A DNA stretch of 64,000 bases, taken from assembly GCF_038246755.1 (NCBI RefSeq), contig NZ_CP134706.1, positions 2,790,001-2,854,000 on the forward strand. Reading direction: 5' to 3'. The stretch comes from Micromonospora sp. FIMYZ51 (GTDB lineage Bacteria > Actinomycetota > Actinomycetes > Mycobacteriales > Micromonosporaceae). The position numbers were made by a program, and so were the translations under genes. The notes under the pieces are model-generated. The model made no database searches. It saw only the letters and a list, made by a program, of their open reading frames with translations, and was not told the origin of the DNA. Positions 33,873 to 42,129 of this stretch are shown piece after piece; the first letter of the stretch is position 1; every line of letters begins with the position of its first letter.

Positions 33873-33921
33873 GAACAGTGCTCTCGCGTGCGAGCCGTGT
33901 TCGCCTGCGAGAGCACTGTTC
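33873..33921. repeat. long perfect inverted repeat, 15-bp arms
   Basis: GAACAGTGCTCTCGC at 33873-33887 is exactly complementary to GCGAGAGCACTGTTC at 33907-33921, with a 19-base loop. It lies between two minus-strand genes, downstream of the secreted protein gene (34042-34596) and about 100 bp upstream of the XRE-cupin gene. There is no T-run after either arm, so it is not a classic intrinsic terminator. It could end the upstream transcript in a T-independent way, as often proposed in actinobacteria, or bind a dimeric regulator. Confidence 0.7.
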
Positions 33922-34041
33922 GTCAAACGCGCGCCATGAATCGTCCGCCGAGCAGGCAGGCTGTCTTCCTAGGACGCTTTAGGAATGGTGGAGTAGGTCA
34001 GTCACCGCAGCCGAGGGCCCTGCTGGCGGCTGCCGCCGTGG

Positions 34042-34596
34042 TCAGCTCAACCTGAACGTCACGTCATCGACGTCGAAGGCGGTGACGCCGTTGCCGGCCG
34101 TCTCGCTGGCGAGGAAGCTGACCGTCGCCGTGCGCTCGGTCGCCGCCGTGCCGGTCGACATGCTGTACTGCCGCCACTGCGACCCGCCGTCGAAGGCCAG
34201 CGAGAACCTTGTCTTCGGCGGTATCCCGGTGACCGCCAGCCCGACGTTCAGGTAATCGCCGCGGCTGATCTCCGTGGTCAGGGTCCGGACCCAGAAGCGG
34301 ACCGTCAGGTCGCAGTCGGCCGGCACCGTCACGGTGGTACGCAGCAGATCGGTGCGCGTCACGTCCAGCCCGGCGAAGGTGGCGTACGCGCGGCCCCGGT
34401 GTGCGGGCCGGGCCGCGTCGCCGAGCACGACCATGCGGGGGCCGGCGGTCCAGTCCGTGGTGCCACGCTCGAACCCGGGGTTCGCATGGATCTGTCCGGC
34501 GCAGGGCGCGTCGGTCGCCGGCCGAGGGTCGGGTGCGCTGCCGACGGTCAGGAGCAGCAGGGTCAGGGCCGAGACGGTGGTGGCGAATGCCTTCAT
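34042..34596 (-). CDS. secreted beta-sandwich (carbohydrate-binding-like) protein
   Basis: A 184-residue protein with a signal peptide (MKAFATTVSALTLLLLTVGS, cleavage near 20-22). A single domain follows. The pattern IHANPGFERGTTDWTAGP, GRAYATFAGLD, LTVRFWVRTLTTE and AFDVDDVTFRLS at the C terminus is that of jelly-roll modules seen in secreted actinobacterial proteins and carbohydrate-binding domains. No catalytic domain is attached. Two cysteines (in PCAGQ and DCDLT) could pair. It has its own promoter region with twin ATTTAAAT elements. The ligand is unknown. Confidence 0.8.
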   Translation of the reverse strand: MKAFATTVSALTLLLLTVGSAPDPRPATDAPCAGQIHANPGFERGTTDWTAGPRMVVLGDAARPAHRGRAYATFAGLDVTRTDLLRTTVTVPADCDLTVRFWVRTLTTEISRGDYLNVGLAVTGIPPKTRFSLAFDGGSQWRQYSMSTGTAATERTATVSFLASETAGNGVTAFDVDDVTFRLS

Positions 34597-34614
34597 CGAT
34601 CCTCCCGTAGAAGT

Positions 34615-34636
34615 ATTTAAATAGGACGATTTAAAT
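34615..34636. promoter_or_regulatory. twin ATTTAAAT elements upstream of the secreted protein
   Basis: Two identical 8-bp palindromes, ATTTAAAT at 34615-34622 and 34629-34636, are 14 bp apart. They stand 19 and 33 bp before the start codon of the secreted protein. The spacing is not a whole helical turn. In this GC-rich context they stand out and may form the -10 region plus a regulator site. Confidence 0.45.
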
Positions 34637-34824
34637 TGACGATGCGGGACGGTCCGCGGCGCGTCAAGCTTGTTCCCAGCGTCGACTCATCAAGGAGGTC
34701 GACAAGGCCAGGGCCGCCGCTATTCATGCCTCGCAGGTGCGATCGGCAGGCGAAACCGAAAGACGTCATTCGTCCACGAATGCCGATCACGGCCAACTTG
34801 CCGGCCTGGCAGTTTCCGCATGGC

Positions 34825-35286
34825 TCAGCCCTCCTGCGTGACGAGCTGACGGCGCCCGAGCAGCGCCAACTGTTCGGCGATCCGCTCGGCACCCGGCTGT
34901 GGCATGTCGTGCACGATCCGGCTGCTCGTCACAGAAAATCACCTCGGATCGCATCGCCAGCGCCCGTGCGATCGCCACCCGCTGCTGCTGTCCACCGGAC
35001 AACTCGGCCGGACGGTGGTGCAACCGATCGGCGAGCCCGACCCGATCGACCACCTGACCGAGCCACGCGAAATGCCCGGAGGTGAGCCGGTCCAGGCCGG
35101 CCGCGGTCTGCAACAGCGTGCTCTTGCCGGAGCCGGACGGGCCCATCATCGCCGTGCACGTGCCGCGGTGGACTCCACGTCGACGCCGGCGAGAGCGGTG
35201 ACCGCCTATGGCCCGGTGCCGTAGGTGCGGGTGAGCTGTCCAACGCGGACCGCTGCATCGGCGGATTGTCCAACCCAGACGGACAT
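34825..35286 (-). pseudogene. ABC transporter ATPase (MacB/LolD type), broken
   Basis: Fragments of one ATPase appear in order but in different frames. They are [20 protein letters not shown] with TYGTGP and then a stop (from 35286), Walker [20 protein letters not shown] (near 35150), and [15 protein letters not shown] with [17 protein letters not shown]. The last leads into a damaged Walker B, FCDEQ where DEP is expected. A C-terminal end, [10 protein letters not shown] with [14 protein letters not shown], closes near 34825. A stretch between Walker A and the signature, and the segment after Walker B, are missing. At least two frameshifts plus deletions make it non-functional. No permease partner is left. 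The palindrome at 35381-35398, 95 bp before its start, is intact. Confidence 0.78.
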
Positions 35287-35380
35287 AGGTGTCGCCTCTC
35301 CGTGAATGTCAGCACGTTGAGTGCACGGAAAAGCTATTGACGATATGGCCGACGAGCGATCTAGCGTACCGGCCACCCGT

Positions 35381-35398
35381 GGTACAGCAGGCTGTACC
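35381..35398. promoter_or_regulatory. 18-bp palindrome GGTACAGC-AG-GCTGTACC (copy 1)
   Basis: A perfect inverted repeat 95 bp upstream of the broken ABC ATPase and just past the 3' end of the response regulator gene. The same 18-bp sequence, read on the other strand, occurs at 37423-37440. It is the likely binding site of the response regulator that lies between the two copies. Confidence 0.7.
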
Positions 35399-35402
35399 AA
35401 AG

Positions 35403-36062
35403 CTAACTGCGGTGCTGGGTGTCTTTCAGGTATCGCAGAACCGCTGTCACCCGCCGGTCGGCGCGGTCGTCGGGGGCGAGACCGAGCTTGGCGAAGATGT
35501 TGCGAATGTGCTTGTGCACAGCCCCGTCGGTGACGAAGAGCCGCTCGGCGATCGCCGTGTTGCCGAGACCCTCGGCCATCAGCGCGAGCACCTCGCGTTC
35601 GCGTACGCTGAGCAGGTTGAGCGTACTGTCGGGGCGGCTGCGGGCGAACAGTTGGCCGACCACCTCCGGGTCGATCGCCGTGCCGCCCTCGGCAACGCGG
35701 TGGAGCGCGCTGAGGAACTCCTCGACCCGACCGACCCGTTCCTTGAGCAGATAGCCGAGCCGTACCGCACCGCCGGCCAGCAGATCGGTGGCGAACGCCT
35801 GCTCGACGTAGGCCGAGAGGACCAGCACCGCGAGGTCGGGATGACGCCGTCTGGCCTCGACGGCGGCCACGATGCCCTCATCGGTGTGGGTGGGCGGCAT
35901 CCGAACGTCGACGATCGCCACGTCCGGCCGGTGGATGTCCACAGCGGACAAAAAGGTGGCCGGTGAGTCGGTGGTGGCGACCACGTCGAGCGATTCGGCT
36001 CGCAGCAGCAGCGCCAGGCCCTCCCGCAGCAGAGCGTCGTCCTCAGCGATCACGATCCGCAC
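35403..36062 (-). CDS. NarL/FixJ-type response regulator
   Basis: A 219-residue two-component regulator. The receiver domain has the acidic pocket in IVIAEDDALLREGL, phosphoacceptor Asp 52 in VAIVDVRMPP, and the lysine in GYLLKERVGRVEEF. The C-terminal LuxR-type helix-turn-helix is LSVREREVLALMAEGLGNTA followed by IAERLFVTDGAVHKHIRNIF. It overlaps the histidine kinase gene by 13 bp and is second in the transcript. The paired palindromes at both ends of this operon are good candidates for its binding sites. Confidence 0.94.
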   Translation of the reverse strand: MRIVIAEDDALLREGLALLLRAESLDVVATTDSPATFLSAVDIHRPDVAIVDVRMPPTHTDEGIVAAVEARRRHPDLAVLVLSAYVEQAFATDLLAGGAVRLGYLLKERVGRVEEFLSALHRVAEGGTAIDPEVVGQLFARSRPDSTLNLLSVREREVLALMAEGLGNTAIAERLFVTDGAVHKHIRNIFAKLGLAPDDRADRRVTAVLRYLKDTQHRS

Positions 36063-37366
36063 GCCAACTCCACCAGTATCGTCGTCGGCCCACCGGGTGG
36101 GCTGGTCAGGGTGAACCGGCCGTCATGCGCCTCGACCCGGCGACGGATGCCGCGGATCCCCGAGCCGCGGCCCTCGTCGGCACCGCCGCGACCGTCGTCG
36201 GTGACCGACAGGTGCAGCCGGTCGGCGCTGCGCCGGACGCTGACGGTCGCGGTGCGGGCGCCGCTGTGCCGGGCGACGTTGGTAAGCGCCTCCGCCACCA
36301 CGAAGTATGCCGTCGCCTCGACCGACGCGGCACATCTGCCCGGTACGTCGACCTGCACCGTGCACGGCACCCCGCAACCGGCGGCCAGACCGTGCAACGC
36401 ACCGGCGAGCCCACGGTCGTCGAGCACCGGCGGCAGGATGCCGCGTACCACCGTGCGCAGTTCCGCAAGCGCGGACTCCGCAGCGTCCTGCGCCCGGTCG
36501 AGCACCTCCGCCGCTCGTGCCGGATCCCGCGCCAGCGCCCGCCGCGCGGCACCGAGCAGCACGGTCACCGCGACCAGCCGGTTCTGCGCGCCGTCGTGCA
36601 GGGAACGCTCGATGCGGCGCAACTCGACCGCGTGCGCGTCAAGCGCAGCCGCCCGGGTGGCGGTCAGTTCGGCGATCCGCAGGGACGTGTCGACGTCGGG
36701 TGGCGGTGCCAGCAACCGTCGTCCCGGCAGTGCCTGGAGCCGGGCCATTCTCGGGCCGAACGCCACGGCCAGGGCGAGCCAACCGACGCCCATCAGCGCG
36801 ATCACGAGCGCGTCGGGTAGGCCGTCGATCCGCCAACTGACGAAGCCCGGGCCACCCGCCTCCGGTGGCAACAGCCAGAAGTACAACGGGAACAACAGGT
36901 TCTGCACGGCGGACAGCGGCAGGGACAGCCCGACCGTACCGAGGACGAGCCCCAAGGTGCCGTGGGTGGCCACGAACGCGCACTCGCGCCGGACCCACGG
37001 GTCGCGCAGCGCACTGCGCAGATCAGCGGGGACCGGGGGCGGCATGGTCAGCTCGAACCCCCACCGCGACAGCCGGGCCCGTTCCCGGTCGGCGGCCGAC
37101 CGCACCGCCTTCAGCGCCGACGGAACCACCGCCAGGCCGATGCCGACCAGGCAGCCGAGCATCACCCCGACCGACAGCAGGAACGTCGCCAGCGCCAGGA
37201 TCGACGTACCGAGGCCACCGACGAGGTGTTCAAGGGCGTCGACGGAGATCCGTACGCGGTCTCGAAGGTACTGCCGCACCGGGGGACTGCGATCCGATCC
37301 CGCCGGTCCGGCCACAGCGGAATTCCGAACCGAGCCCCCACCAGCCCCGCTGCCCGGCATGCGCAC
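36050..37366 (-). CDS. NarL-group sensor histidine kinase
   Basis: A 438-residue membrane kinase. Hydrophobic segments lie at about 52-82, 131-165 and 186-203, with little extracellular sequence between them. The dimerisation/phosphoacceptor motif is ELRRIERSLHDGAQNRLVAV with His 257. The ATP-binding domain has VVAEALTNVARHSGA and LSVTDDGRGGADEGRGSGIR. This architecture is that of DesK/LiaS-like kinases, which sense the membrane or peptides. With an ABC ATPase once nearby, the system may have governed a peptide or drug exporter. The other end of the promoter region carries palindrome copy 2. Confidence 0.92.
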   Translation of the reverse strand: MRMPGSGAGGGSVRNSAVAGPAGSDRSPPVRQYLRDRVRISVDALEHLVGGLGTSILALATFLLSVGVMLGCLVGIGLAVVPSALKAVRSAADRERARLSRWGFELTMPPPVPADLRSALRDPWVRRECAFVATHGTLGLVLGTVGLSLPLSAVQNLLFPLYFWLLPPEAGGPGFVSWRIDGLPDALVIALMGVGWLALAVAFGPRMARLQALPGRRLLAPPPDVDTSLRIAELTATRAAALDAHAVELRRIERSLHDGAQNRLVAVTVLLGAARRALARDPARAAEVLDRAQDAAESALAELRTVVRGILPPVLDDRGLAGALHGLAAGCGVPCTVQVDVPGRCAASVEATAYFVVAEALTNVARHSGARTATVSVRRSADRLHLSVTDDGRGGADEGRGSGIRGIRRRVEAHDGRFTLTSPPGGPTTILVELACGS

Positions 37367-37422
37367 CTCCCGGCAGAGACGATAGGCGACGGCGGGCGGC
37401 TGCGGTCCACGGCGGCGCGAAA

Positions 37423-37440
37423 GGTACAGCCTGCTGTACC
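37423..37440. promoter_or_regulatory. 18-bp palindrome GGTACAGC-CT-GCTGTACC (copy 2)
   Basis: A perfect inverted repeat and the exact reverse complement of the site at 35381-35398. It lies 57 bp upstream of the histidine kinase start and 87 bp upstream of the divergent small membrane protein, so one bound dimer could control both. Two identical 18-mers 2 kb apart are very unlikely by chance. Confidence 0.72.
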
Positions 37441-37526
37441 TGGATCGGCTCGCTGGCTGGATCGTCGGCCACCGGCCGGACGCATAGCGTTGCGGTCGTC
37501 ACCAACCACACCCTGAGGGAGCAGTC

Positions 37527-37790
37527 ATGGCCGACCGAGATCACACCGTCCCTGCTGAGAGCGCCGGTACGCCGGGCAGCGCGAACCGGGCCAGCCTGTT
37601 CCGCCCGCTGGTGTGGCTGCTACTGATCATCAGCGCTGTCACCAACGCCACCCTGTCGCTCGTCGGCGCGAACGTGTTCGTCGGCGCCGGCTTCGGGGTC
37701 GCCACGCTGGCCTGCGCGACCGTGCTCGTGGTGCATCACTACCGTCATCGCGGCGACGGGGTGCCGGGCGGTCGCGGGGCGGCGGCGTAG
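37527..37790 (+). CDS. small two-span membrane protein
   Basis: An 87-residue protein with two hydrophobic helices, PLVWLLLIISAVTNATLSLV (about 28-47) and GAGFGVATLACATVLVVHHY (about 53-72). A short polar N terminus and a Gly/Arg tail flank them. The ribosome site GAGGGAG precedes the ATG. I do not recognise the family. It is divergent from the histidine kinase and shares the palindromic operator. It may be an accessory or output gene of the two-component system, perhaps a sensor modulator or stress membrane protein. Confidence 0.75.
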   Translation: MADRDHTVPAESAGTPGSANRASLFRPLVWLLLIISAVTNATLSLVGANVFVGAGFGVATLACATVLVVHHYRHRGDGVPGGRGAAA

Positions 37791-37857
37791 CGGGCGGGTA
37801 CGGCGGTCACCCCGTGGTGACCGATGGTCCAGCGGCGGGTACGGCCGCCGCTCCGCC

Positions 37858-37929
37858 TGGTCCAGGTCGGGTACCGGCCGTGGTGTCACCGACTGGTCCA
37901 GGTCGGGTACCGGCCGTGGTGTCACCGAC
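37858..37929. repeat. exact tandem duplication of a 36-bp unit
   Basis: A 36-bp unit beginning TGGTCCAGGTCGGGTACCGG is repeated exactly at 37858-37893 and 37894-37929. The second copy contains the stop codon of the dehydrogenase gene on the minus strand. The first is its downstream spacer. Each unit has the inverted match GGTGTCACC near its end. The rest of 37791-37857 shows no gene. Confidence 0.88.
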
Positions 37930-38854
37930 TGCCGGACGGGGTGCCGAGCGCGGCGAGCAGGTTCTCCACCGCCGCCTCCGAAGCCCGTCGGACGCTCTCG
38001 GTGGTGGCCGCCCCCAGGTGCGGCGTGGCCACCACCCGGGGGTGGCGCAGCAGGTCCGACGGCTCCGGCGGCTCCCGGTCGAAAGCGTCCACCGAGTAGA
38101 GCGCGAACCGGCCGGCGGTCAACTCCGCAAGCAGGGCCGTCTCGTCGACAAGCGTCGACCGCGCGGTGTTCAGCAGCACGGCGTCGTCGCGGAGCAGGGC
38201 GAGTTCGGCCCGGCCGAGCAGCGGTCCCGCCGGGCTCGGTGGCACGTGCAGCGACACCACCTCGCTGACGCGCAGCAGCTCCGCCAGCGGGAGCAGCGGC
38301 ACGCCGTGACCGTCGGCGACGAACGGGTCGTGCGCCACCACCCGCATGCCCAGGCCCCGGGCCAGGTCCGCCAGGCGGCGCCCGATCGCACCGAAGCCGA
38401 CCACGCCGAGGGTCCGGCCGGCCGCCTCCCGGCCGGCGTGGCGTCGCCACTGCCCGGCGCGCAGCGCGTCGGCGGCCTCGGGTAGGCCGCGCAACCCCAT
38501 CAGGGCCAGGGCCAGGGCGAGTTCGGCCACCCCCTGGGCGTTTGCTCCCCGGGCGGTGAGCACCCTGATCCCGGCGGCCTCGGCGGCGGCGATGTCGATG
38601 GCGTCACTGCCCGCGCCGTTGCGGCTGATGGCCCGCAGGGCGTCGGCGTGCGCCAGCACGTCGGCACCGATCGGTTCCACCCCGGCGATCCATCCGACCA
38701 CGCCCGGCAGCGCGCAGGTGAGTTCCTCGGTGGTCGGCTGCCGGCCGGGGGCGGGGGTGACCACGGTGTAGCCGGCCGCCCGGAGTTGGCGAAGCGCCGG
38801 TGCGTCGGCCACCGACATCGAGCGGGGCGTGACGAGCACTCGGGGCGAGGTCAC
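37922..38854 (-). CDS. D-isomer-specific 2-hydroxyacid dehydrogenase (PGDH-like)
   Basis: A 310-residue NAD-dependent dehydrogenase. The glycine motif is LGVVGFGAIGRRLADLARGL near 150. The substrate Arg region is AISRNGAGSDAI, and the catalytic Glu/His region is DAFDREPPEPSDLLRHPRVV leading to TPHLGAAT. It has the short form without an ACT domain, like hydroxypyruvate/glyoxylate reductases and sugar-acid dehydrogenases. It is the last gene of the eight-gene minus-strand sugar operon and overlaps the aldolase gene by 4 bp. Confidence 0.9.
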   Translation of the reverse strand: MTSPRVLVTPRSMSVADAPALRQLRAAGYTVVTPAPGRQPTTEELTCALPGVVGWIAGVEPIGADVLAHADALRAISRNGAGSDAIDIAAAEAAGIRVLTARGANAQGVAELALALALMGLRGLPEAADALRAGQWRRHAGREAAGRTLGVVGFGAIGRRLADLARGLGMRVVAHDPFVADGHGVPLLPLAELLRVSEVVSLHVPPSPAGPLLGRAELALLRDDAVLLNTARSTLVDETALLAELTAGRFALYSVDAFDREPPEPSDLLRHPRVVATPHLGAATTESVRRASEAAVENLLAALGTPSGSR

Positions 38855-39705
38855 GACAGCGCCGCCGTGGTCTGCGGGCCGAGCAGCCGCAGCAGCCGCT
38901 CGACCTCGGCGGCCATCGCGTCCCGGGCCGGTGCGACGTAGGCGCGGGCGTCCAGCAGTTGCGGGTCGGCGTCGAGCCGGTCGCGGATCTCGCGGGTGAA
39001 GACCTTGTTCAGGTGGGTGGCGATGTTGATCTTCGTCATGCCTCGGGTGACCACGGTACGCAGCGTGGCGTCGTCCACTCCGGAGGAGCCGTGCAGCACC
39101 AGCGGCACCGGAACCGCCTCGGCGAGGGCGGCGACCAAATCCAGGTCGATGACCGCGTCGCGGGAGGCCATCGCGTGCGCGGTGCCGACCGCCACGGCCA
39201 GCGAGTCCACCCCGGTGTCGGCGCAGAACTGGCGGGCCTGGGCGGGGTCGGTGCGTACCCCCGGGGCGTGCACCCCGTTCTTGCCACCGATCTCGCCCAG
39301 CTCGGCCTCGACGGCGACCCCGTGCGCGTGGCAGTAGGACACCACCTGCTGGGTCGTTGCCCGGTTCTCGTCGTCGGGCAGCCGGGAGCCGTCGAACATC
39401 ACCGAGGTGAAGCCGAGGTCGACCGCCTGATGCACCAGGTCGACGCTTTCGGCGTGGTCGAGGTGCAGGACCACCGGCACGGTCGCCGACTCGGCCAGGG
39501 CGAGCGAGGCGAGTGCCAGCGGACGCAGCCCGCCGTGGTAGCGGACCGCGTTCTCGCTGATCTGCACCACAAGCGGCGCGCCGGCCGCCTCGGCGCCCGC
39601 CACCAGAGCCTCGGTGTGCTCCAGCAGGGTGGTGTTGAAGGCCCCGACGCCGTGCCGTGCGTGACGTGCGGCAGCGAGAATGGGTCGTGGATCGGCGAGG
39701 GGCAT
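38851..39705 (-). CDS. class II fructose/tagatose-bisphosphate aldolase family
   Basis: A 284-residue zinc aldolase. Hallmarks are VPVVLHLDHAESVDLVHQAV with the catalytic Asp and zinc His, FTSVMFDGSRLPDDEN, EAELGEIGGKNGVHAPGV, and VPLVLHGSSGVDDATLR with the second zinc region, then MTKINIATHLNKVF. The short length suits the tagatose/ketose-bisphosphate aldolase branch (GatY/KbaY/FbaA-like). It would split the ketose bisphosphate (or monophosphate) made by the kinases of this locus. It starts 13 bp after the FGGY kinase gene. Confidence 0.9.
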   Translation of the reverse strand: MPLADPRPILAAARHARHGVGAFNTTLLEHTEALVAGAEAAGAPLVVQISENAVRYHGGLRPLALASLALAESATVPVVLHLDHAESVDLVHQAVDLGFTSVMFDGSRLPDDENRATTQQVVSYCHAHGVAVEAELGEIGGKNGVHAPGVRTDPAQARQFCADTGVDSLAVAVGTAHAMASRDAVIDLDLVAALAEAVPVPLVLHGSSGVDDATLRTVVTRGMTKINIATHLNKVFTREIRDRLDADPQLLDARAYVAPARDAMAAEVERLLRLLGPQTTAALS

Positions 39706-39718
39706 GGTGTACGTCTCC

Positions 39719-41242
39719 CTAGGGTGTTCGGTGCTGGTTGTGGTAACTGGTCGGGTCGATCGCGGCGTGCGCCCGGGTGGCCGCGCGGGCGGCGTCGAAG
39801 CGGGCCCGGGGCAGGGCGTACGCCTCGGCCAGCTCGGCTCGGGGCAGTACCCGCAGCGCCGAGCGCCGAGCGGTGTGCAGGGGTGCGCTGTCCGGCCAGG
39901 CGCCGACGCCCAACAGCGCCAGGGTGGCGGCGCCGAGAGCGGCACCGTGCTGCGCGTCGTCCGGGCGATGCACCGGCCGGCCGATCAGATCGGCCAGGAC
40001 CTGCAACAGCAGCCCGGCCCGGGCCCCGCCGCCGGTGGCGCTGATCGGCGTACCGGTGGGTGCCGGGGCGAGCAACGCGGCGGCGGCGTCGGCCAGGCTG
40101 AAGCCGATCCCCTCGACAAGCGCGCGGGCCAGGTCGGCGGGGGTGTGCCCGAGGTCGAGCCCGAGGAACGCCCCGCGTACCGCCGGTCCGCCCTCCGCGA
40201 CGGTGCCGCCGGCCAGGGTGGGTACGCAGGTCAGCCCGTTCGCGCCGACCGGTGCACCGGCAGCGGCGTCGAGCAACCCGTCGAGGTCGCCGTCGCGGCC
40301 GAGCAGGGTGGCCAGCCAGCTCAGGCTGCTGCCACCGCCGAAGGTGGACAGTGCCGAGACATAGAGGTCGGGCAGCACGTGGTCGAAGACGAACGGCCGG
40401 GTGACCGGGTCGAGCACCGGCTCGGTGCCGGCCACGGTCACCCAGTTCGAGGAACCGAGTGAGAGGTACGCCCCACCGGCGCGGTCCAGCCCGGCCCCGA
40501 GAGCCATACAGGAGTTGTCCACCCCACCGGCGACCACCGGTACGCCGGCCGGCAGCCCGGTGCGGGCTGCCGCCTCGGGCGTGACCCGCCCGATCACCGT
40601 GGTGGCCGGGACGACCTCCGGCCACCAGCCGGCCGGCAGGTCGAGTGCGGTAAGTACCTCGGGCAGCATCCGACGGTGGTGCAGGTCGTAGGCGCCGCTG
40701 CCGGAGGCGTAGCTGGCGTCGGTGACCTGAGCGCCGGTCAGCCGGGCGTTGATCCAGTCTTTGCTGCCCAGCACCCGGGTCGTCCGGGCGGCGATCTCGG
40801 GCTGCGCGGTACGCAGCCAGGCGGCCTTGAACACGGTGTACATGCCGCGGGGAAAACCGTTGCCGGTGCGGGTGTACCAGTGCGTCTCGTCGGCGGTGGC
40901 GAAGTGGTCGGCGGCGGCCTGTTCGCCGCGGGTGTCCGACCAGATCGGCACCGCGGCCAGCAGCGGCTCGCCGGCTGCGTCCACCGGCACCATGGCCAGG
41001 CTGTGCCCGGAGAGCCCGACCGCGACCACCCGATGCCGGCCGGCGTCGTCGGCCAGCAACTCGCGGGTGGAGGCGACGACCGCAGCCCACCAGTCGGCCG
41101 GACGCTGCTCGTGGCGACCCGGTGCCGGATAGGACGTCGGGTACGCGGTGAAGGCCGTCCGCACCACCTGGGCGTGCAGGTCGACCAGGGCGGCCTTGCA
41201 GCCGCCGGTGCCGAGGTCGAAAGCGAGCGCCACGTCGGTCAT
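39719..41242 (-). CDS. FGGY family carbohydrate kinase (xylulokinase-like)
   Basis: A 507-residue sugar kinase. VALAFDLGTGGCKAALVDLH is the N-terminal phosphate motif. RHEQRPADWWAAV, VGLSGHSLAMVPVDAAGEPL and AAVPIWSDTRGEQAA are typical of xylulokinases. GGVDNSCMALGAGLDRAGGA and SATGGGARAGLLLQVLADLI complete the second domain. It phosphorylates a ketose or polyol. A second, shorter FGGY kinase is encoded on the other arm (52055-53401), so the pathway may use two different polyhydroxy substrates or two steps. Confidence 0.92.
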   Translation of the reverse strand: MTDVALAFDLGTGGCKAALVDLHAQVVRTAFTAYPTSYPAPGRHEQRPADWWAAVVASTRELLADDAGRHRVVAVGLSGHSLAMVPVDAAGEPLLAAVPIWSDTRGEQAAADHFATADETHWYTRTGNGFPRGMYTVFKAAWLRTAQPEIAARTTRVLGSKDWINARLTGAQVTDASYASGSGAYDLHHRRMLPEVLTALDLPAGWWPEVVPATTVIGRVTPEAAARTGLPAGVPVVAGGVDNSCMALGAGLDRAGGAYLSLGSSNWVTVAGTEPVLDPVTRPFVFDHVLPDLYVSALSTFGGGSSLSWLATLLGRDGDLDGLLDAAAGAPVGANGLTCVPTLAGGTVAEGGPAVRGAFLGLDLGHTPADLARALVEGIGFSLADAAAALLAPAPTGTPISATGGGARAGLLLQVLADLIGRPVHRPDDAQHGAALGAATLALLGVGAWPDSAPLHTARRSALRVLPRAELAEAYALPRARFDAARAATRAHAAIDPTSYHNQHRTP

Positions 41243-42129
41243 GACCGCCCCCGCCGGTTCGGGTCGAGGAGTTCGTGGTGCACCCCGGAGCGCATCCGCG
41301 ACAGTCGGGTCTTCATGGTCCGGATGTCGGCCAGCGCCGACTCGCCCCGGTGCAGCAGCACCATGGTGGCCAGGGCGTCGATGACGACGAGTTGGGCCAA
41401 CCGGGAGATGGTGGGGGTGTAGACGTCGGTGTTGTCCAGCGACTCCACCACAAGCGCGATGCTGCTCAGCTCGGCAAGCGGCGACGGGCCGCCGGTGATC
41501 CCGACGACGGTGGCGCCCCGTTCCCGGGCCACCCGCACGGTGTCCAGGATGGAGACGGTGCGGCCGGTGTTGGAGATGGCCACCAGCACCGTCGACGGGG
41601 TGCTCACCGACGCGGCGAGGAACTGTTGGTGGGTGTCGATCGGCGCCGAGCAGGCGGCCCCGAAGATCGGAAACTTCTGTTCGGCGTCCATCGCCACGAT
41701 GCCGGAGGCGCCCAGGCCGATGAAGACGATCCGGTCGGCGGCGGCCAGCGCCTCCGCCGCCGCCTCCAGCGCGGCCAGGTCCAGGTGGCGTCGGACGTGG
41801 TCCAGCGAGGTGATCGAGTAGTCGAAGATCTTGCTGACCGTGGTGGCGGTGTCGTCCCGCGCCTCGATCACCGACTGGGTCGCCGGGATGCCGAGGGCGA
41901 CGCTCTGCGCGAGCGCGATGCGGAAGTCGTGGAAGCCGTCACAGCCGATCGCGTTGGCGAACCGGACGATTGTGGGCTGGCTGACGCCGACCGTCTCGGC
42001 GAGTTCGGCCAGGGTCATCCGGACCACCGCGCGCGGGTCGGCAAGCACCACGTCGGCGACCTTCCGCTCGGAGCGGCGCAGGTTCTCCAGGTTGCTGCTG
42101 ATCCGGGCCAGGACGGGTCCGTCGCTCAT
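41239..42129 (-). CDS. RpiR family transcriptional regulator (HTH plus SIS domain)
   Basis: A 296-residue regulator. The N-terminal helix-turn-helix is LAELAETVGVSQPTIVRFAN at about 32-51, followed by DGFHDFRIALAQ. The C-terminal SIS domain binds a sugar phosphate (ADRIVFIGLGASGIVAMDAE, LVAISNTGRTVSILDTVRVA, VVGITGGPSPLAELSSIAL). It is in the middle of the operon, which it probably controls with the phosphosugar intermediate as ligand. The GTAGC-N3-GCTAC palindromes in the divergent control region are candidate sites for it or for the DeoR protein. Confidence 0.92.
   Translation of the reverse strand: MSDGPVLARISSNLENLRRSERKVADVVLADPRAVVRMTLAELAETVGVSQPTIVRFANAIGCDGFHDFRIALAQSVALGIPATQSVIEARDDTATTVSKIFDYSITSLDHVRRHLDLAALEAAAEALAAADRIVFIGLGASGIVAMDAEQKFPIFGAACSAPIDTHQQFLAASVSTPSTVLVAISNTGRTVSILDTVRVARERGATVVGITGGPSPLAELSSIALVVESLDNTDVYTPTISRLAQLVVIDALATMVLLHRGESALADIRTMKTRLSRMRSGVHHELLDPNRRGRS

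Noticed and set aside
34617..34892. A 91-codon minus-strand frame between the secreted protein and the broken ABC ATPase
   Set aside because: It contains no domain, has mixed base composition and partly overlaps the 3' end of the pseudogene. It is probably decayed spacer.
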